Below, piece by piece: positions 10,276 to 22,564 of a DNA stretch of 64,000 nt (the first letter of the stretch is position 1; each line of letters starts with the position of its first letter). The position numbers and the translations under genes are program-made. Source of the DNA: Acanthosepion esculentum (Eukaryota; Mollusca; Cephalopoda; Sepiida; Sepiidae); the NCBI GenBank assembly GCA_964036315.1, contig OZ038479.1, positions 54,282,746-54,346,745 on the forward strand. The letters run 5' to 3'. Below the pieces are notes generated by a model. That model ran no database searches. It was not told where the DNA came from and was given only the letters and a program-made list of their open reading frames with translations.

Positions 10276-11060
10276 TTAATTGGGCTCAAAGTACTTGAGT
10301 AGATGTTTACTTTTATGTCTACATGTAGACATGAATTCATTTCTTTTGTTCAGTAGGTTAGGGTTATTTAAGTGTTTTAAGATAATAAATTATTTTAAAA
10401 GACATAAGTTACATCTGTCTCCCTTCCCATAGTATGGTTTAGCTTTCGCGATTGTCTCCCAGCTAGTGGTTGGGGTCATATGATTGCTTTTTAATTGCCA
10501 AAAATACTTAGAGAGTGTTGTGCAATTTTTGTATTTAATATTTTTTAGCATCATTTGGTGATGGTAAAAACATAATTTCCAGTTGTTCTCGATGGAACAA
10601 AAGTAGTATTTAACATCATCTGAACTGACCTCAGCTCTGAAGATTATGCTGTCAGTCATGCACTGGCCATTTAGTGGACATATTACATCTTTACGACAGT
10701 TGCATTGGCTTTTAGTAGAATTTTATTTTTTTTTATAGAATTAGTATTTTGTTTGTGTATTTGTTTAATATATTATTGTTATGTTGGGATATATAGTTAT
10801 CGATGTTTTTAGTACAGCTATAGCTTACCATAATATTATTTTTGTTAAAAATCTTTTTTAGTGTTGGAGAATTACTAGTGTTTGTGAATTAAATTTAGGA
10901 AAGTTATACCTATGTTAATTTGGACATTACTATTGTAAGGTGGGTTGAACTATATGATGTTATGTTTGTGTTGTTTTAGCTTACTTTTATCTTTATTGTT
11001 GTTTCTTTCTACATATTCGAATTTTACTTTGTGGTTGTTTTTTTCTAATGCTTTAGTATA
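10276..11060 (-). pseudogene. Penelope-like element PLE-2 (GIY-YIG type) remnant
   Basis: Minus-strand translation gives, from N to C: a degenerate ...FNPPYNSNVQxNIGxTFLNLI connector; a cysteine cluster CNCRKDVICPLNGQC; a VSSDDVKYYFCSIENNWKLC segment in the GIY-YIG position; CTTLSKYFWQLKSNH; a CNLCLLK motif; and a C-terminus NKRNEFMSTCRHKSKHLLKY ending at 10276. These are the landmarks of the second common PLE protein class, distinct from PLE-1. A premature TAA at 10390-10392 splits CNLCLLK from the terminal segment, and several stops disrupt the N-terminal part. The reverse-transcriptase core is not visible. It is an inactive fossil. Confidence 0.8.
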
Positions 11061-11164
11061 TTTAGTTTTAGGGACTTTATAATTATTTTAGCTATAACTC
11101 CCCTACACACTCCAATGTCTCCTTACATATTTTTTCAAGTTGGAACACTCTGAAAATAGTGGTT

Positions 11165-11660
11165 TTCTTGGTTAACCAACACAAAATTATTGGCTGTAAG
11201 AGAGATAATATAAACAAAAAAGAAGGCGTTGTTGTAGACAGTGATTGGTTTAATTTGTAAAACCAGTTTTTAGTTTGGTTGATCTCAGTAAGATATATTG
11301 TAAATATAAGTTGAAGTCCATAAAAAACTAATTAAAATATGCAATGGCTACTTCACAAAATTCAAAATACTTTCTTTCCAGTTCACATGTCAATATGTCT
11401 AAAAGCAAGGAACATTAAAATGCTTCCATAACAGTGAATATTTTCCAAAGAACTTGTTTACATTTCAATTCTATAAGAACACAACACATACACTGCACAA
11501 GAATATGGTTTCTCTCCAACGTGTTCCCAAGTGATGCTCTTGCGAATTTCTTAAAAGACCAGTCCACAAATTATAAATAACAATTTTCCTGAAGTACATT
11601 TTATTTACTAATGTGAACCATTAATTTCACAAGACTTGCTCTCCAATTAAAGGAAAAGGT
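11165..11660 (-). repeat. Dispersed repeat plus zinc-finger-like relic
   Basis: 11165-11310 pairs with 6960-7140. 11405-11660 pairs with 8097-8300. In the latter the minus strand retains GEKPYSC, the C2H2 linker and first cysteine, with the rest of the finger frame-shifted. No usable reading frame remains. Confidence 0.4.
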
Positions 11661-11979
11661 AAGAATTACTTTTAGAAAATCCTGTTAGTCCTTAAATTTA
11701 CTAATATACTGTGAAACGCATCTCTAGAACAAATACTGGATTTTAAAGAGAATTTTAAATTTGTTATTTATACTTTTCAGATAAAATGGTGGCATGATGA
11801 ATGGATGAATAATAAAAAGAGTACCAATGTTTTAAAAATGCCTCAAAAGTTTATTTATACATGCAAATTCATTTTTTTTTTTGAATTAGCTTCAAGTCAA
11901 ACAGTACTGAAATTTAAGTTCAAAGAAGGCATTTAAAATATTTAAATGTGTTTTTTCGGTTTTTCTTTTAGGAACTCTG

Positions 11980-13460
11980 TGGCAGTGCCTAAAATTCAGG
12001 TACCTCAAAAGATTCAATAAAACATGAACATACATCATGAAAAAGATGCCCAAAACTTAATAAAAACAAACTTTCCATTATTAATAGGAGGATAGAACAA
12101 AGTATTATTTTTATATAGAAACTGATATTTTTAATCCTTTTCAGAAATTCCAAAATTTTGGTTAAAAAACTTGTTTTTCTCCTGTCAAAGGGAGACTATA
12201 TATTATTGAGAAATTTGAACATCTTTTTACAGTGAAAAACATTGATTTGGAAATTCTTGCAAAAATCAGAAAAGGGCCAGATTTTAATGACACTTGAAAG
12301 ACTTATTTCCAAATGAATTAGATTATTTTTAAAACTTTTTTAAAATCAAGGTATTTTTTTTACATACATTACTCCAGCTTATTTAATTTTTCAAGAACTT
12401 CTATTTATGTAGTGCTCAATGTAGGTACACTGCAAAAGAGTTAGAAGATTGTCATGAAAAAAAGCTCCAAATTAAATAAAAACAATGATTTTATCATCAC
12501 AATTTTTCATGTCATTATTAAGAGGAAGATCAAAGGCTGTTTTTAATTATTAAATTATATTTTTGATTCTTTTTAAAATTTTCAAAATTTTGGTTAAAAA
12601 TATCTTTTGTTTTTGTGTCAAATTAAATAAAAACAATGTTTTATTTTCAAAATTTTATGTCATTATTAAGATGACGTTCAAAGGATTTTTTAAAATTATT
12701 AAATTATGTTTTGATTCTTTTTAAGACGTTCAAAATTCTGGTTAAAAATTAAATAAACTGGAGTAATATATGTAAAAAAAAAAAATACCATGATTATAAA
12801 AAAGTTTAAATAATAATCTAATTCATTTGTGAATAAGTCTTTCAATGTTTTTCACCACAAAAAAGTTGCTAAAATTTCCTCTACTAATCTTTGCACTCTC
12901 ACTGCTGACATAAAAGATATTCTTGCAAATATCAAATAATTGTCTGATATTAATGTAACTTTCAGGAATTATAGACAAATGAAAGAAATTATTATAGAAA
13001 TGTTTTTTTAGAACATCTTGGTAAAAATGTTTTTTTTCTTTGTTTTGTTTTTTTTACATCCATTACTCGCCTGCCCCCACTTATTTAATTTTATGAAATT
13101 TTGAGAAATTAAATTTTGTCCCGTTTAATGTCTATATTATTTAAAAGCAGAATTCATCAATTTCTTTTTGGAAAACAGGACCCTCAGCAACCAAAAATGT
13201 TTCTCTGAAATGTAAAATAAAACTAAGACATTAAATTGATTTTATGGATATGATATATTATGGACTCTATTAAGAAAAAATATTTTTGATCAATAACGAA
13301 TTTTTACAAAAATTGTTTTCATTTTTTTTAAACTTTTATTTTAATAATTTATAAAGTTTTAAAACTTTTAAAATTCTGTCTTAATTTGTCCTGGTTAGGT
13401 GATATTGTTATTAATTAAAAAGTACATTTAATAATCATAAATGGAAAAGCTTATTACAAT
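11980..13460. repeat. AT-rich family X cluster with internal palindrome
   Basis: Several partial copies of family X (see 29585-31755) are packed here. A start-like ggtacctcaaaagattc with catgatgaaaaagatgcc is near 12000. The recurring aaattttggttaaaaa motif is at 12150 and 12590, with diverged cognates near 12735. Separately, 12290-12400 is reversed at 12740-12850, sharing aaatgaattagattatt and tttacatacattactccag. The tail 13240-13560 resembles 31900-32180. Confidence 0.5.
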
Positions 13461-13726
13461 TTAGAAATCACAAATATTTTAAAATAATTTTTTGTATGTG
13501 TATCAATGTGCCAATTTTTGTAAATACAGATATCCATACACACATTATCAGAAATTAAGAGCAATAACTATAATATATTTAAAGCCAAAGTACCTAAAAT
13601 TAAATCAAACATTACATTATGAAGAATATTTTCCTAAAGTTTTAAGATTTCTGAGCATATAAAAATTATCTAAAATAGGCACTCATGTTATATATAGCAA
13701 GTTTTGCAAATATATCCGCCATTGTA

Positions 13727-13965
13727 AGACATTCATCTGGTACTGACTTGCCAGGCAAATGCAAAAATAGGTCATTTTATATAAATACAGAATAGTCCAA
13801 ATTAGAGAAATAGGTGAGGGTGTCTCTTCTAATAGTAGAATTTTATTACAATTAGTACAGGGTAAAGGGTTTTCATATAAAACATCCATAGCATGACAAA
13901 TCTTCATGTGCTAAAAAAGTAAATTCCAGTGCAGTAATGAATCTAAGTTTTACCATCAATGTCAT
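13727..13965 (+). repeat. Interspersed repeat R1, copy 5
   Basis: It contains tgccaggcaaatgcaaaaat, the gtccaaattagagaaatagg block and the downstream tagaattttattacaattag block. It extends into sequence matching 2540-2675 (catagca...aaatcttc). Confidence 0.65.
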
Positions 13966-14518
13966 ACCATACCTATGGACTATAAGGGGTATGTCCCAAT
14001 CCTTATAAATACAGTGGGAATATACTGTATGTTGTATTCACTTGGGTTTCACCTGGATTCACTTATAGCTCACCACTAGCAGTTGATTAATTACTACACA
14101 CCGCTGGTGAATTTTGTATGCTGTTTCTGTTATAAATATTATTATTCTATTTCCAACCTTTGTTTTGGTTATTCTTATTCAGTAACCTTTTCCTAGGTTA
14201 CAAAAATTAATTTGCATGGAAATGAAAACTAAGATATTCTAATTAATATAGTGTTGGTGCAGAGTTTGTTTTTGTTTTTTCATGTGAACCAATCATTTTT
14301 CAAGACTTGGTTTCCAATGACTGTCTACATCTTTTTTGAAGTTGGAATTCTATGAAAATACTGATTCACATATGATTTGGATTTTCCTGTTTTCAGGTTT
14401 TGAAAATAATAACCAATAAAGCTTCTGTAGCAGGACTTCTACTGAATGTTTACATGTCTATTATTAACTTGGAAGGCAGTGAGAAACCTGATGCACACAT
14501 TTTTGCATTAGACTTTGC

Positions 14519-14537
14519 TTTCTCTCTCTCTCTCTCT
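14519..14537. repeat. Short (TC)n tract
   Basis: About nine TC units; no other feature is nearby. Confidence 0.7.
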
Positions 14538-14739
14538 GTGGTTTGCAAAGAATAAAGTTTCTGCAGTATAATTTCTACTGAATGTTCCCATATGAATTAT
14601 CAACTTGGAAGAATGTCAAAACCTGATACAGATATTTTTTGCATTTGTTGGATTTTGCTCTCCCTGATTTTTCAAAGGATAACAAATAGGGGACCTACTG
14701 TAATATTTTTTACCTAATATCTGATTTTTGATAAAACTA

Positions 14740-15106
14740 AGGCCTTTTCTGAAAGTCCCAATCAATACAGCTTACAAAGCTATGTTATTCCACTGTGTGT
14801 TTGCATTTGTGTTTTCAATGTGGAAACTTTTTAAATAAAGTCATTCACACAATTCACGAGGATATGGTATTTCTCTAGTGTCTGTTCACATGTGTACTTT
14901 CAAGTTGCTAGAATGGGAAAAGGCTGATCCACACACCACACAAGAATGTTTTTTCTCCAATAGGTGTTCACATATAACTTTTCACCTTATGTCTCTTAGA
15001 AAAAAAGTGATCCAAAACCTTCACAAGAATATGGTCTTTCTTCAGTGTTTATTCACGCATGACTTTTCATGCTTTTCTCTCTCTCTAAAAAAAAAACATC
15101 TGATCC
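14740..15106 (-). pseudogene. Decayed C2H2 fingers 3' of ZNF locus 1
   Basis: Finger-type text continues past the stop of the open frame, with frameshifts and stops. The complements of ttcacatgtgtactttcaag, ggctgatccacacac and caagaatatgg keep the finger periodicity. They show that the array was once longer at its C-terminal end. Confidence 0.65.
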
Positions 15107-16243
15107 TCATACCTTACAAGAAAATGTATTCCCTCTAGTGTGTCTTTGCATATGTTTTTTCCAATTGCCACATTGGGAAAAGGCTGATCCACACACTTCA
15201 CAAGAATATGGTTTTTCTCCTGTGTGAGTTCTCTTATGCACTTCTAGGTTTTGCTTATTGGAAAAGGCTGATCCACAGACATCACAAGAATGACGTTTTT
15301 CACCAGTGTGTGTTCGCATGTGTGCTTTCAAGTTGCTACTATCAGAAAAGGCTGAACCACACACCTCACAGGAATATGGTTTTTCTCCAGTGTGTGTTCG
15401 CATGTGTACTTTCAACTTGGAATTATTTGAAAATGATGAACTACACAGCTCACATGAATATGGTTTCTCTCCAGAGTGTTTTCGAATATGCTGTTTAAAA
15501 CCAAAACCTTTCACAAATTTTTCTCCACATACTTTACAAGAATGTGATTTTTTCACAGTGTGTGGTTGTATGTGTAATTTCAAGATTTTACTATTGGAAA
15601 AAGCTGATCCACAAACCTCACACGAATATGGTATTTCTAATGTGTGTGTTTGCACATCATTTTTCATTATTTGTTTCTCATGAAAATCTGATCCACATAC
15701 ATCACAAGAAAAAGGATTCTCTTCAGTATGTATTTCCATATGTTTTTTCCAATTGCCAATCTGGGAAAAAGCTGAATCACACACCTCACAAGAATATGGC
15801 TTTTCTCCAGTGTGTGTTCGCAAGTGCACTTCTAAGTTTTGTCTATTAGAAAAGGCTGATCCACACACCTCACAGGAATATGGTTTTTCTCCAGTGTGTG
15901 TTCGCATGTGTACTCTCAAGTTGCTACTATCAGAAAAGGCTGATCCACACACTTCACAAGAATAAGGTTTTTCTCCAGTGTGTGTTCGCATATGTCTTTT
16001 CAACTTGAAATTCTCTGAAAATGATGATCTACACAGCTTACAAGTATATGGTCTCTCTCCAGTGTGTGTTCGCATGTGTGTTTTTAAACTGAAACTTGTC
16101 ATAAATCTTGCTCCACACATCATACAAGAATGTGGTTTCTCTTCAGTGTGCGTTTTGATATGTACTTTCATGATTTTACTATTGGAAAACACTGATCCCC
16201 ACACCTCACAAGAATAAGGTTTTTCTCCAGTGTCAGTTTGCAT
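15107..16243 (-). CDS. C2H2 zinc-finger protein 1 (13 fingers, possibly truncated)
   Basis: The open frame encodes consecutive C-X2-C-X12-H-X3-H fingers joined by TGEKP-type linkers, a presumed nuclear DNA-binding protein with no visible effector domain. The first ATG is at 16243. The open frame extends to 16288, where a frameshift cuts it from older fingers. Thirteen fingers are recognisable. The first has lost its second zinc cysteine (SCEVWG). The seventh has lost its first zinc histidine (KNDVQTH). Fingers 3-6 and 10-13 carry the same helix order (xKLK, DSSNL, NxQNLEV, GNWKK), and fingers 1-2 match 8-9, so a seven-finger block of about 588 bp was duplicated. The frame ends inside a finger at ...TFSCKV. 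Because decayed fingers lie on both sides, it may be a dying gene; expression is undetermined. Confidence 0.65.
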   Translation of the reverse strand: MQTDTGEKPYSCEVWGSVFSNSKIMKVHIKTHTEEKPHSCMMCGARFMTSFSLKTHMRTHTGERPYTCKLCRSSFSENFKLKRHMRTHTGEKPYSCEVCGSAFSDSSNLRVHMRTHTGEKPYSCEVCGSAFSNRQNLEVHLRTHTGEKPYSCEVCDSAFSQIGNWKKHMEIHTEENPFSCDVCGSDFHEKQIMKNDVQTHTLEIPYSCEVCGSAFSNSKILKLHIQPHTVKKSHSCKVCGEKFVKGFGFKQHIRKHSGEKPYSCELCSSSFSNNSKLKVHMRTHTGEKPYSCEVCGSAFSDSSNLKAHMRTHTGEKRHSCDVCGSAFSNKQNLEVHKRTHTGEKPYSCEVCGSAFSQCGNWKKHMQRHTRGNTFSCKV

Positions 16244-17100
16244 GTGTATTTTTAATGTGTAACCCCTGCAGAAAAAGATGATCCACACACTTCAGAAAGA
16301 GTATCATTTTTTTCTCTGGTGTGTGTTCATGTGTACTTTCAAGATTTTATTGCTGGAAAAAGCTGAAACACACACTTCACAATATATGTTTTTTTTTAAA
16401 TTGGAATTCTTTGAAGTTGCTGAACTACACAACTCACAAATATATGAGTTCTCTCCAAAGAGGGTTAGCCTGTGCATGTTTAAACTGGAACTTCTCAAAA
16501 ATCTTGCACTGCACACTGTACAAGAATATGGTTTCTATCTTGTGTATGTTCGCATACATACTTTCAGGTTGTTACTATCAGAAAAGACTGATCCACACAC
16601 CTCACAAAAATATGGCTTTTCTCCAGTGTGTGATTGTATGTAGATTTTCAACTTTGAATTATCTGAAAGATGAACTTCTCAGCCCAGATACATATAGTTT
16701 TTTTACAGTGTGATTGTGAGTGCTTTTTTAATATGAAACCATTAAATTATTCTTCTCTACACAACTTACAAGAATATTGTTTTTCTCCAGTTTGTGTCTA
16801 TATTTTTTCAACCTAGACTTAGCAGAAAATGCTAATCCACAAACCATACACGAGTATAGTTTCTGTGCAGTGTTCATACATCTTTTTTTAAATTGGAACT
16901 GTCTTAAAATGTCAGTCTGATAACCTCAGGAGAATGAGTTTTTCCTCAGTGGGCACTGTCATGTAACTTTTTTTAAGTTTACACACTGTGAAAATTGTGA
17001 TTCACACATTTCAAAAGAGCATAGTTTCTCACCACATTAGCTGTGCTTGAATGTTTTGAAATAGGAATGTTTGGAAAATGTCAAATCTCACAATGATTGC
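16244..17100 (-). pseudogene. Decayed C2H2 fingers 5' of ZNF locus 1
   Basis: Minus-strand frames still show finger pieces, for example CSARFLRSSSLNMH, YICELCSS and YCEVCVSAFSSNKILKVHM around 16304-16516, then GEKPYFCEVCG and GEKQYSCKLC higher up. Many stops and frameshifts occur, and the order suggests a deletion within another copy of the seven-finger block. Confidence 0.7.
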
Positions 17101-17269
17101 ATCTGTTTATGTTGGAAATGAATTCCTGTTATTAGATGAATCAAGTTTAACTTGAATAAGTTTTCACAAATATTCTTTCCATTCTTATGCAAATCAGTAT
17201 ATTTGAAAAAATGTACTTGATTTCTTGACTTCAGTAATGTTTATATATGGCTGTTAGATTAGCTGTTAT

Positions 17270-17300
17270 CCACAAATGATACCTGCAAACAGAAAAGCTA
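17270..17300 (-). promoter_or_regulatory. Candidate splice acceptor for ZNF locus 1
   Basis: The minus strand reads a pyrimidine-rich cttttctgtttgcag with the AG at 17284-17283, so the terminal exon would begin at 17282. Locus 2 (34788) and locus 3 (55700) have comparable acceptors upstream of their fingers. Confidence 0.45.
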
Positions 17301-17950
17301 TTATTAAAAACAGTACTGAAAATTCATTTTCACTCATAAAATATTAAGTGATTTCTGATAAGATTGGATTAAATATTTTGAATTTGATGATGAAAATGAG
17401 AGAACTACTTACTCTCTCTTTAACACAGAAAACAATTGTACTAATGCGATAAAGATATCACTAACAAGTGTGTAAACAATGTTGCTATGTAGATGAAATA
17501 TATCTAGTTGTGGGCAATGCATACTTTTGTCTATTTTACATACAGTTTCATCCAGAGACATATAAAAGCAAAATCTTACTTTTTCACATGTATGCCAACT
17601 GGGTCTAGAATCTGCTGAATGTCTGTTTTACATAACATATTAGACATAAATAAACATTTTTATAAACAATTTATCAGCGGTTCATGGTTTTTCATGTTTA
17701 CAAATAAATAATACAAATATCTGAATTTTTAAGTCTTTCATCTTTCATTTGCATTTTGTCCATCAGTTTAAGAAGCACTTCATTTTTCATTTTTCTTTTG
17801 TCTAAGTGCATGTTCCATTTATGAATGAAAATTAAGAATTTTCTATTAGAATTCAGTTTCTTTTAAAATATATTAGAATCTTAATTAAAAAGATTTGCAT
17901 CATTCAAATAAACCTAACTTGTTATCCTCAACTAATGTTCGATCATCTGT
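17301..17950. other. No recognised gene (probable intron)
   Basis: AT-rich and without coding signal. It lies 5' of the candidate terminal exon of ZNF locus 1. Confidence 0.35.
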
Positions 17951-17959
17951 GGAATTACA

Positions 17960-20080
17960 TTAATTTCAAGCCCTGTACAAAAATTTGGGTCCAATAGCAA
18001 GAAAATCTTGACTAAAACAAAATTTTTTCGTCTAAATGTTTATGTTATTATGAAAACGAAAGACCAAAGTTTTTTTTAATTATTTTAAAAAGTTTTTACT
18101 TCTTTTTAGAACATTCTAAATTTTGATTAAAAAAGCTTGTTTCTCTTTGTATCACCGGAACTATTAAAATAACACATACAATTTTTAGCACTTTTTTTGT
18201 ATGACACACATTAATTTGGAAAATCTTGCAAAAATAAAAATAATTGTCGGAAGTTAATGAAACTTTCAGAAACTATTCATAGACGATGGAAATTATTGCA
18301 AACATGTTTTTTTTTATTAAAGTCATGGCAGAAATATTTTTTCTTTATATTTATTACCCCTCCCATAACTAATTTTATGAAAACTCTAGAAATTCGATCG
18401 CATCGGGTTTAATGATTACAATAGCACAAGGCTTTGAGGAATGCAAATTATGTTTTTTTTTTAATTGGACCCCACGTACCTGAAAATCATCTCTGAATTG
18501 TAGCATACAAAACCCAATAAAACAAATATTTAATTTCAAATGCTTTTATTTGCTTTTAGTTGTTTTTATGAATATGAACAATATTTTCTGAAAGCAAAAA
18601 ATCTTTTCGATGAAAAATGAATTTTTAATACAATTATTTGTTATTTCTTTAATTATAATAGATTTTTACATTTAAGTTGTTAAAATATTATAAAATTAGT
18701 TAAAAGCTGCATCAGATTTCGTAAGTGTCCTTATGAGATAAATCTTTTTTAGCACGTTGTAAACTATCGTTTTGACTAATCAGAAGATCCGCAGTAATTA
18801 AGAAATGTAATTTTGTGTTTATAATCGGGCTGTAATTATAAAGGTACGGAAGAACAACCAGAATACAATTAAGTTACATTATTTCAGTTAAGCATTGTTC
18901 TCCGCTGTTAAGGCCTTTACTTTTGCGAAACACGTGTTAATTTGATTTTTCAATTTCAACTGAGAAGGGTACCTTCATCTTATGAAATTGATATGATCTT
19001 ATTTTTATATTAATCTCAGTTATAACATTTTTCTATAAATGAAATATCAAAATTAATAATAAAATGAATGGAAATACAAATAACACAGTAAAATGTAATA
19101 AATGTACATAAAATTATAGTATTTTATGTACACTTCTGATAAAATTTCATAAGAAAGATACCTATAAATTAATTAGATACCTTTCTTATGAAAATTAATC
19201 TCAATCTTAACAGTCTTACATTTTTCATTTCTTTATAATATATTTTTCATAAAGCATCGTAAACGTAAAGGTGAAAGCTAAGTACAAAAAAAAGAAAAGA
19301 AAATTAGAGCGCTGAACGTTTTCCTTAAAAATAACGAGGTAAATAATTTGTTCACTTAGATCTAAATAATTTCACTTCCCTCCATCCGTAGAAAGAATTA
19401 TGCTCACATAAGCTATCTAAACGTCATGAAAATGTCTTTCGTCACCTGTCAAGTGACGCGAAAGGTTTATGACCTGCTTTTGTTTTATTTTCAAATTACA
19501 TCTTTTTGGCGCAGAAGCTAAGTTAAGCTTTGTGCAAAATATTTTAAATAAACATTATAATTTCTGATTATAAGTTTTGAAAAAATGATAATTAATTTCT
19601 AAAAGAATTTCAACGTGAGATTTTCTTTTTTATAAAATGGAAAAAAAATGATTATCTGTCAATTTGATGACAAAAAAAACAAAACAAGATATTTAACGAA
19701 AATCTCGGACGTGCTAGGAACGATTAAAAAAATACCCCCAAAATACTTTGATCTTTCCTCTTTAATAATAACATGAACATTTTAGACAATAAAATTTTGT
19801 TTTCGCCAAGTTTGGTGTCTTTTTCATCTTGCTACGCTCTTTTTTAGCGATCTCATGGAGGTATCTATTTTAAACATTACGTATACTGTGGAGGTACCTA
19901 AAAAATTAAAATGAATGTATTTGAGGTGGAATGGCAGAAATATAAAAAATATTTTTAAAAAGATTTATTGAAACAAATTTTGAAAAATAATTTAATTCGT
20001 TTCTGTAACGTTTCAATAAAATCTGACAATTATCTGAATTTCCAAAGCAATGTTTTTTTCACATCAATAAGCTCACCTCG
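17960..20080. repeat. AT-rich family X, long copy 1
   Basis: This is colinear with 29640-31760 over about 2 kb. Shared blocks are gaacattctaaattttgatt, ggctttgaggaatgcaaat, gcttttatttgctttagttg-like text, ttttgcgaaacacgtgt, cacctgtcaagtga, then the end block gatctttcctc with tagcgatctcatggaggta. The left end is more decayed than in copy 2. No protein coding was recognised. A further end-like fragment is at 20180-20320 (gtttttt, then agcgaatttttgcagatacc). Confidence 0.75.
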
Positions 20081-20349
20081 TACTAATTTTTTATAGTCCC
20101 ACGTCGACGACAAAAAAGAAAAAAAAAAAAAACGATTTATAATCAAAATTTACAAGCGTAAAGAAAATTTTAGCCTGAAAAATCCTTTGATCTCTCATCT
20201 TTTAATAACACAAATTTGTTAAGGATAACATTTTGTTTTTATTATGTTTACTTTTTTGTGTATTTCTTTTCTTATTGTGTACTTTCGTTTTTTAGCGAAT
20301 TTTTGCAGATACCTAAACAGTGCGATCAATTTTCTAATAAAAGTAAAGG

Positions 20350-21175
20350 CTATTTTTTGTGTTCGAAATTAAAGACAATAAAAGGAAAATGAATAACAAC
20401 AAACTTATTAACAAATTAAACGTTAAATCATTCTGAATGATGATAACGCAAAGCGGCAAAAAACAGAGTTAAACAAACCGTAAACGTAGTTGAAAAAAGA
20501 TCAGAGATGAACAAATCATCAACATAACTTTGTTATCATTTGTTCAAGTTAATAAAATAAAGCTTTTACACACTTACATGATCATCCACTTCATGAATTT
20601 TAATTGTTGTTATATTTCAAAATGCTTAGCTTGATTTAAACTGCGTAGGGTCCTTTATGTAGGAAAATACTTTCTCACCTCGTTTATTGAAGAGCGTCAT
20701 TTAGTAAAACACATCAACCAAGGTGTGAAACTTATTACTTAATTACAGCTAAGTTAAATATACAGCATTAAAGTTATAAATTGCTTTTTTTAAACCTATA
20801 ATTCGTTTTAAAATTATCAAAAATAGTCTAAAGTAAACTGAATGATAATTTAAAAATGAGAAAATTTTACACAAAGTACGACTGCTAGGACTGTCGAAAT
20901 TTAAGCTAAAAACAAAAAGTAAAAACCAAACGCATAAAATAATTCAAATGCCGCTTTTTTTTTAATGTTAGTTCCAATTGAAAGATAATAGTCCAAAAAA
21001 GATAATCTGTTAGAAAATGGAAAATAATTTTATTATTACGAATTTAAACAAGGCTTTCTTTTTAAGAAGTTTTTTTTAAATAAATTGTGGAATCTTCCAC
21101 AACAGCCAGTTAACCCCTGCTAGGAAATGCACTATTCCTGTTATGATTTTTACTAACATCATACTTACTAAATAT
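20350..21175. other. No recognised gene
   Basis: AT-rich DNA with no long frame and no recognised repeat. Confidence 0.4.
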
Positions 21176-21184
21176 ATAACAAGC

Positions 21185-21330
21185 ATTCATTGGTTAACCA
21201 CCTTCAATCTAGCTCGCTGATTGGTGAGTTTCGACTAATGAAATCACCCCCACGCGACAGATCTATTTTGACGCCAACTCAGTTTGAGCCTGTCACGTGG
21301 TACAACAAAATTATAAAAACCAGACACGAG
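21185..21330 (+). promoter_or_regulatory. Promoter-like module 1 (CCAAT, E-box, TATA)
   Basis: Visible elements are attggt at 21189 and 21220 (inverted CCAAT boxes), the palindromic E-box cacgtg at 21294-21299 and ttataaaa at 21311-21318. The text gagcctgtcacgtg and a nearby upstream ctgattggt are shared with 27530-27700. It could drive a host transcript or belong to an LTR; the sequence alone does not decide. Confidence 0.4.
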
Positions 21331-21334
21331 TCTG

Positions 21335-21335
<1 letters not shown>

Positions 21336-21388
<53 letters not shown>

Positions 21389-21392
21389 CCTC
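21336..21392. repeat. (TC)n microsatellite
   Basis: About 24 TC units followed by (CCCT)-like units, 18 bp downstream of the TATA-like box of module 1. Confidence 0.95.
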
Positions 21393-21639
21393 CAACTTCA
21401 ATTTTGTTTAGTTTCTTGCAAATAGTTATTTGTCTCATAGTGTAATTACTCATTGGGGTTACTTTTTAAAATTTAAAATTGTTATTTTATTCCCCCAAAA
21501 CGATAAATTGTACATATGGGGTCTAGTTAGTATTTTCATAGAGTCATTGAGGTATTATGGTGTGTGGTAAGAAATGTGAGTAAGAATGTGTTGTTTTAGT
21601 GCAAGAAATATTGTTAGTATTGTTGGTTCTAGCTAAGTT

Positions 21640-21830
21640 TAAAAGTTAAGACGGAAGACCGACCTTTTCCCCATTTCCCATTCCCCACTTCGGCCTTGTG
21701 CCACATTTTCTGTTAAAGTACAGGAATAAATAATCTCTTCAACTTCTCCTCTCGACTTGCTCGTTTTCTTCGTCTCTCTCGCGTCTCATCTCCGCTGCCA
21801 AAATGTGACTCTTAAAGAATTCCCGTCTTG
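21640..21830. other. GC-richer stretch with AATAAA, possible LTR or transcript end
   Basis: The base composition rises and a pyrimidine-rich tract follows caggaataaataatctcttc. This could be the R/U5 part of an LTR starting near module 1, but no TG...CA borders or tRNA primer site were established. Confidence 0.2.
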
Positions 21831-21839
21831 ACTAATGCA

Positions 21840-22560
21840 GTCAGACGTAAAAGAACGTTACAACATTTCATGCAAGAATAATTCTGTACTTTGACCAATT
21901 TGTACAATGCACAATTCCAAACATTCAACACATACTCATTCTTCTAAACTACGATTTAATAGTTAATTTTATCCTCATGAGCTCGAGTCTAAGAGACGTA
22001 ACTCCGTCTAACCTTTCAGTTTACATGCATGTACATCAAATACTTAATAAATTCAGTTATGTTTTCAACACTACATTCTGTTTTGTATTTTATACCATGT
22101 GCTATTTTACGTCAAATATAAATTGCATTGTGACCACCACATTGGATAGCGATCTCCAGCATAATGGCTTGATCCTTTCCTAGACAAAAATAAAATAATT
22201 GTGGCGGGACCCGCAACATTGCACGTCCACATCATATTTGGAAACCTCGCCGTTTAGGGACCCGCTACAAAATTTAAAAAAATAAATATTTGAAAAAAAA
22301 TACTTTTTTAGCTTTTTGTTTAAGTTCACTGATGCTAACTTGATTCTGGTACTGTTCTCCGAGCTCACAAATCACAATTATAATGACAATGTAAAATAAA
22401 AACAATTTAGCCTATTAGGTTTCGATTTTTTTTAAATAATTGTTTTTATTACGATACGAATATATTTTCATTAAATAGGTTTTCTTTTCTCTAACTTAGA
22501 AATTTTTGTATTGACAGGAATATAAAAAATATTTTTAAACGTTTAAAAAATATAAAGTAA
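21840..22560. other. No recognised gene
   Basis: Short frames only (60-70 codons) with no recognisable domain. Confidence 0.35.
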
Positions 22561-22564
22561 TACA

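Noticed and set aside
16243..16288. Start of ZNF1 at 16288
   Set aside because: The codon there is GTG, not ATG, and lies just after a frameshift in a finger; the first ATG in frame is at 16243.
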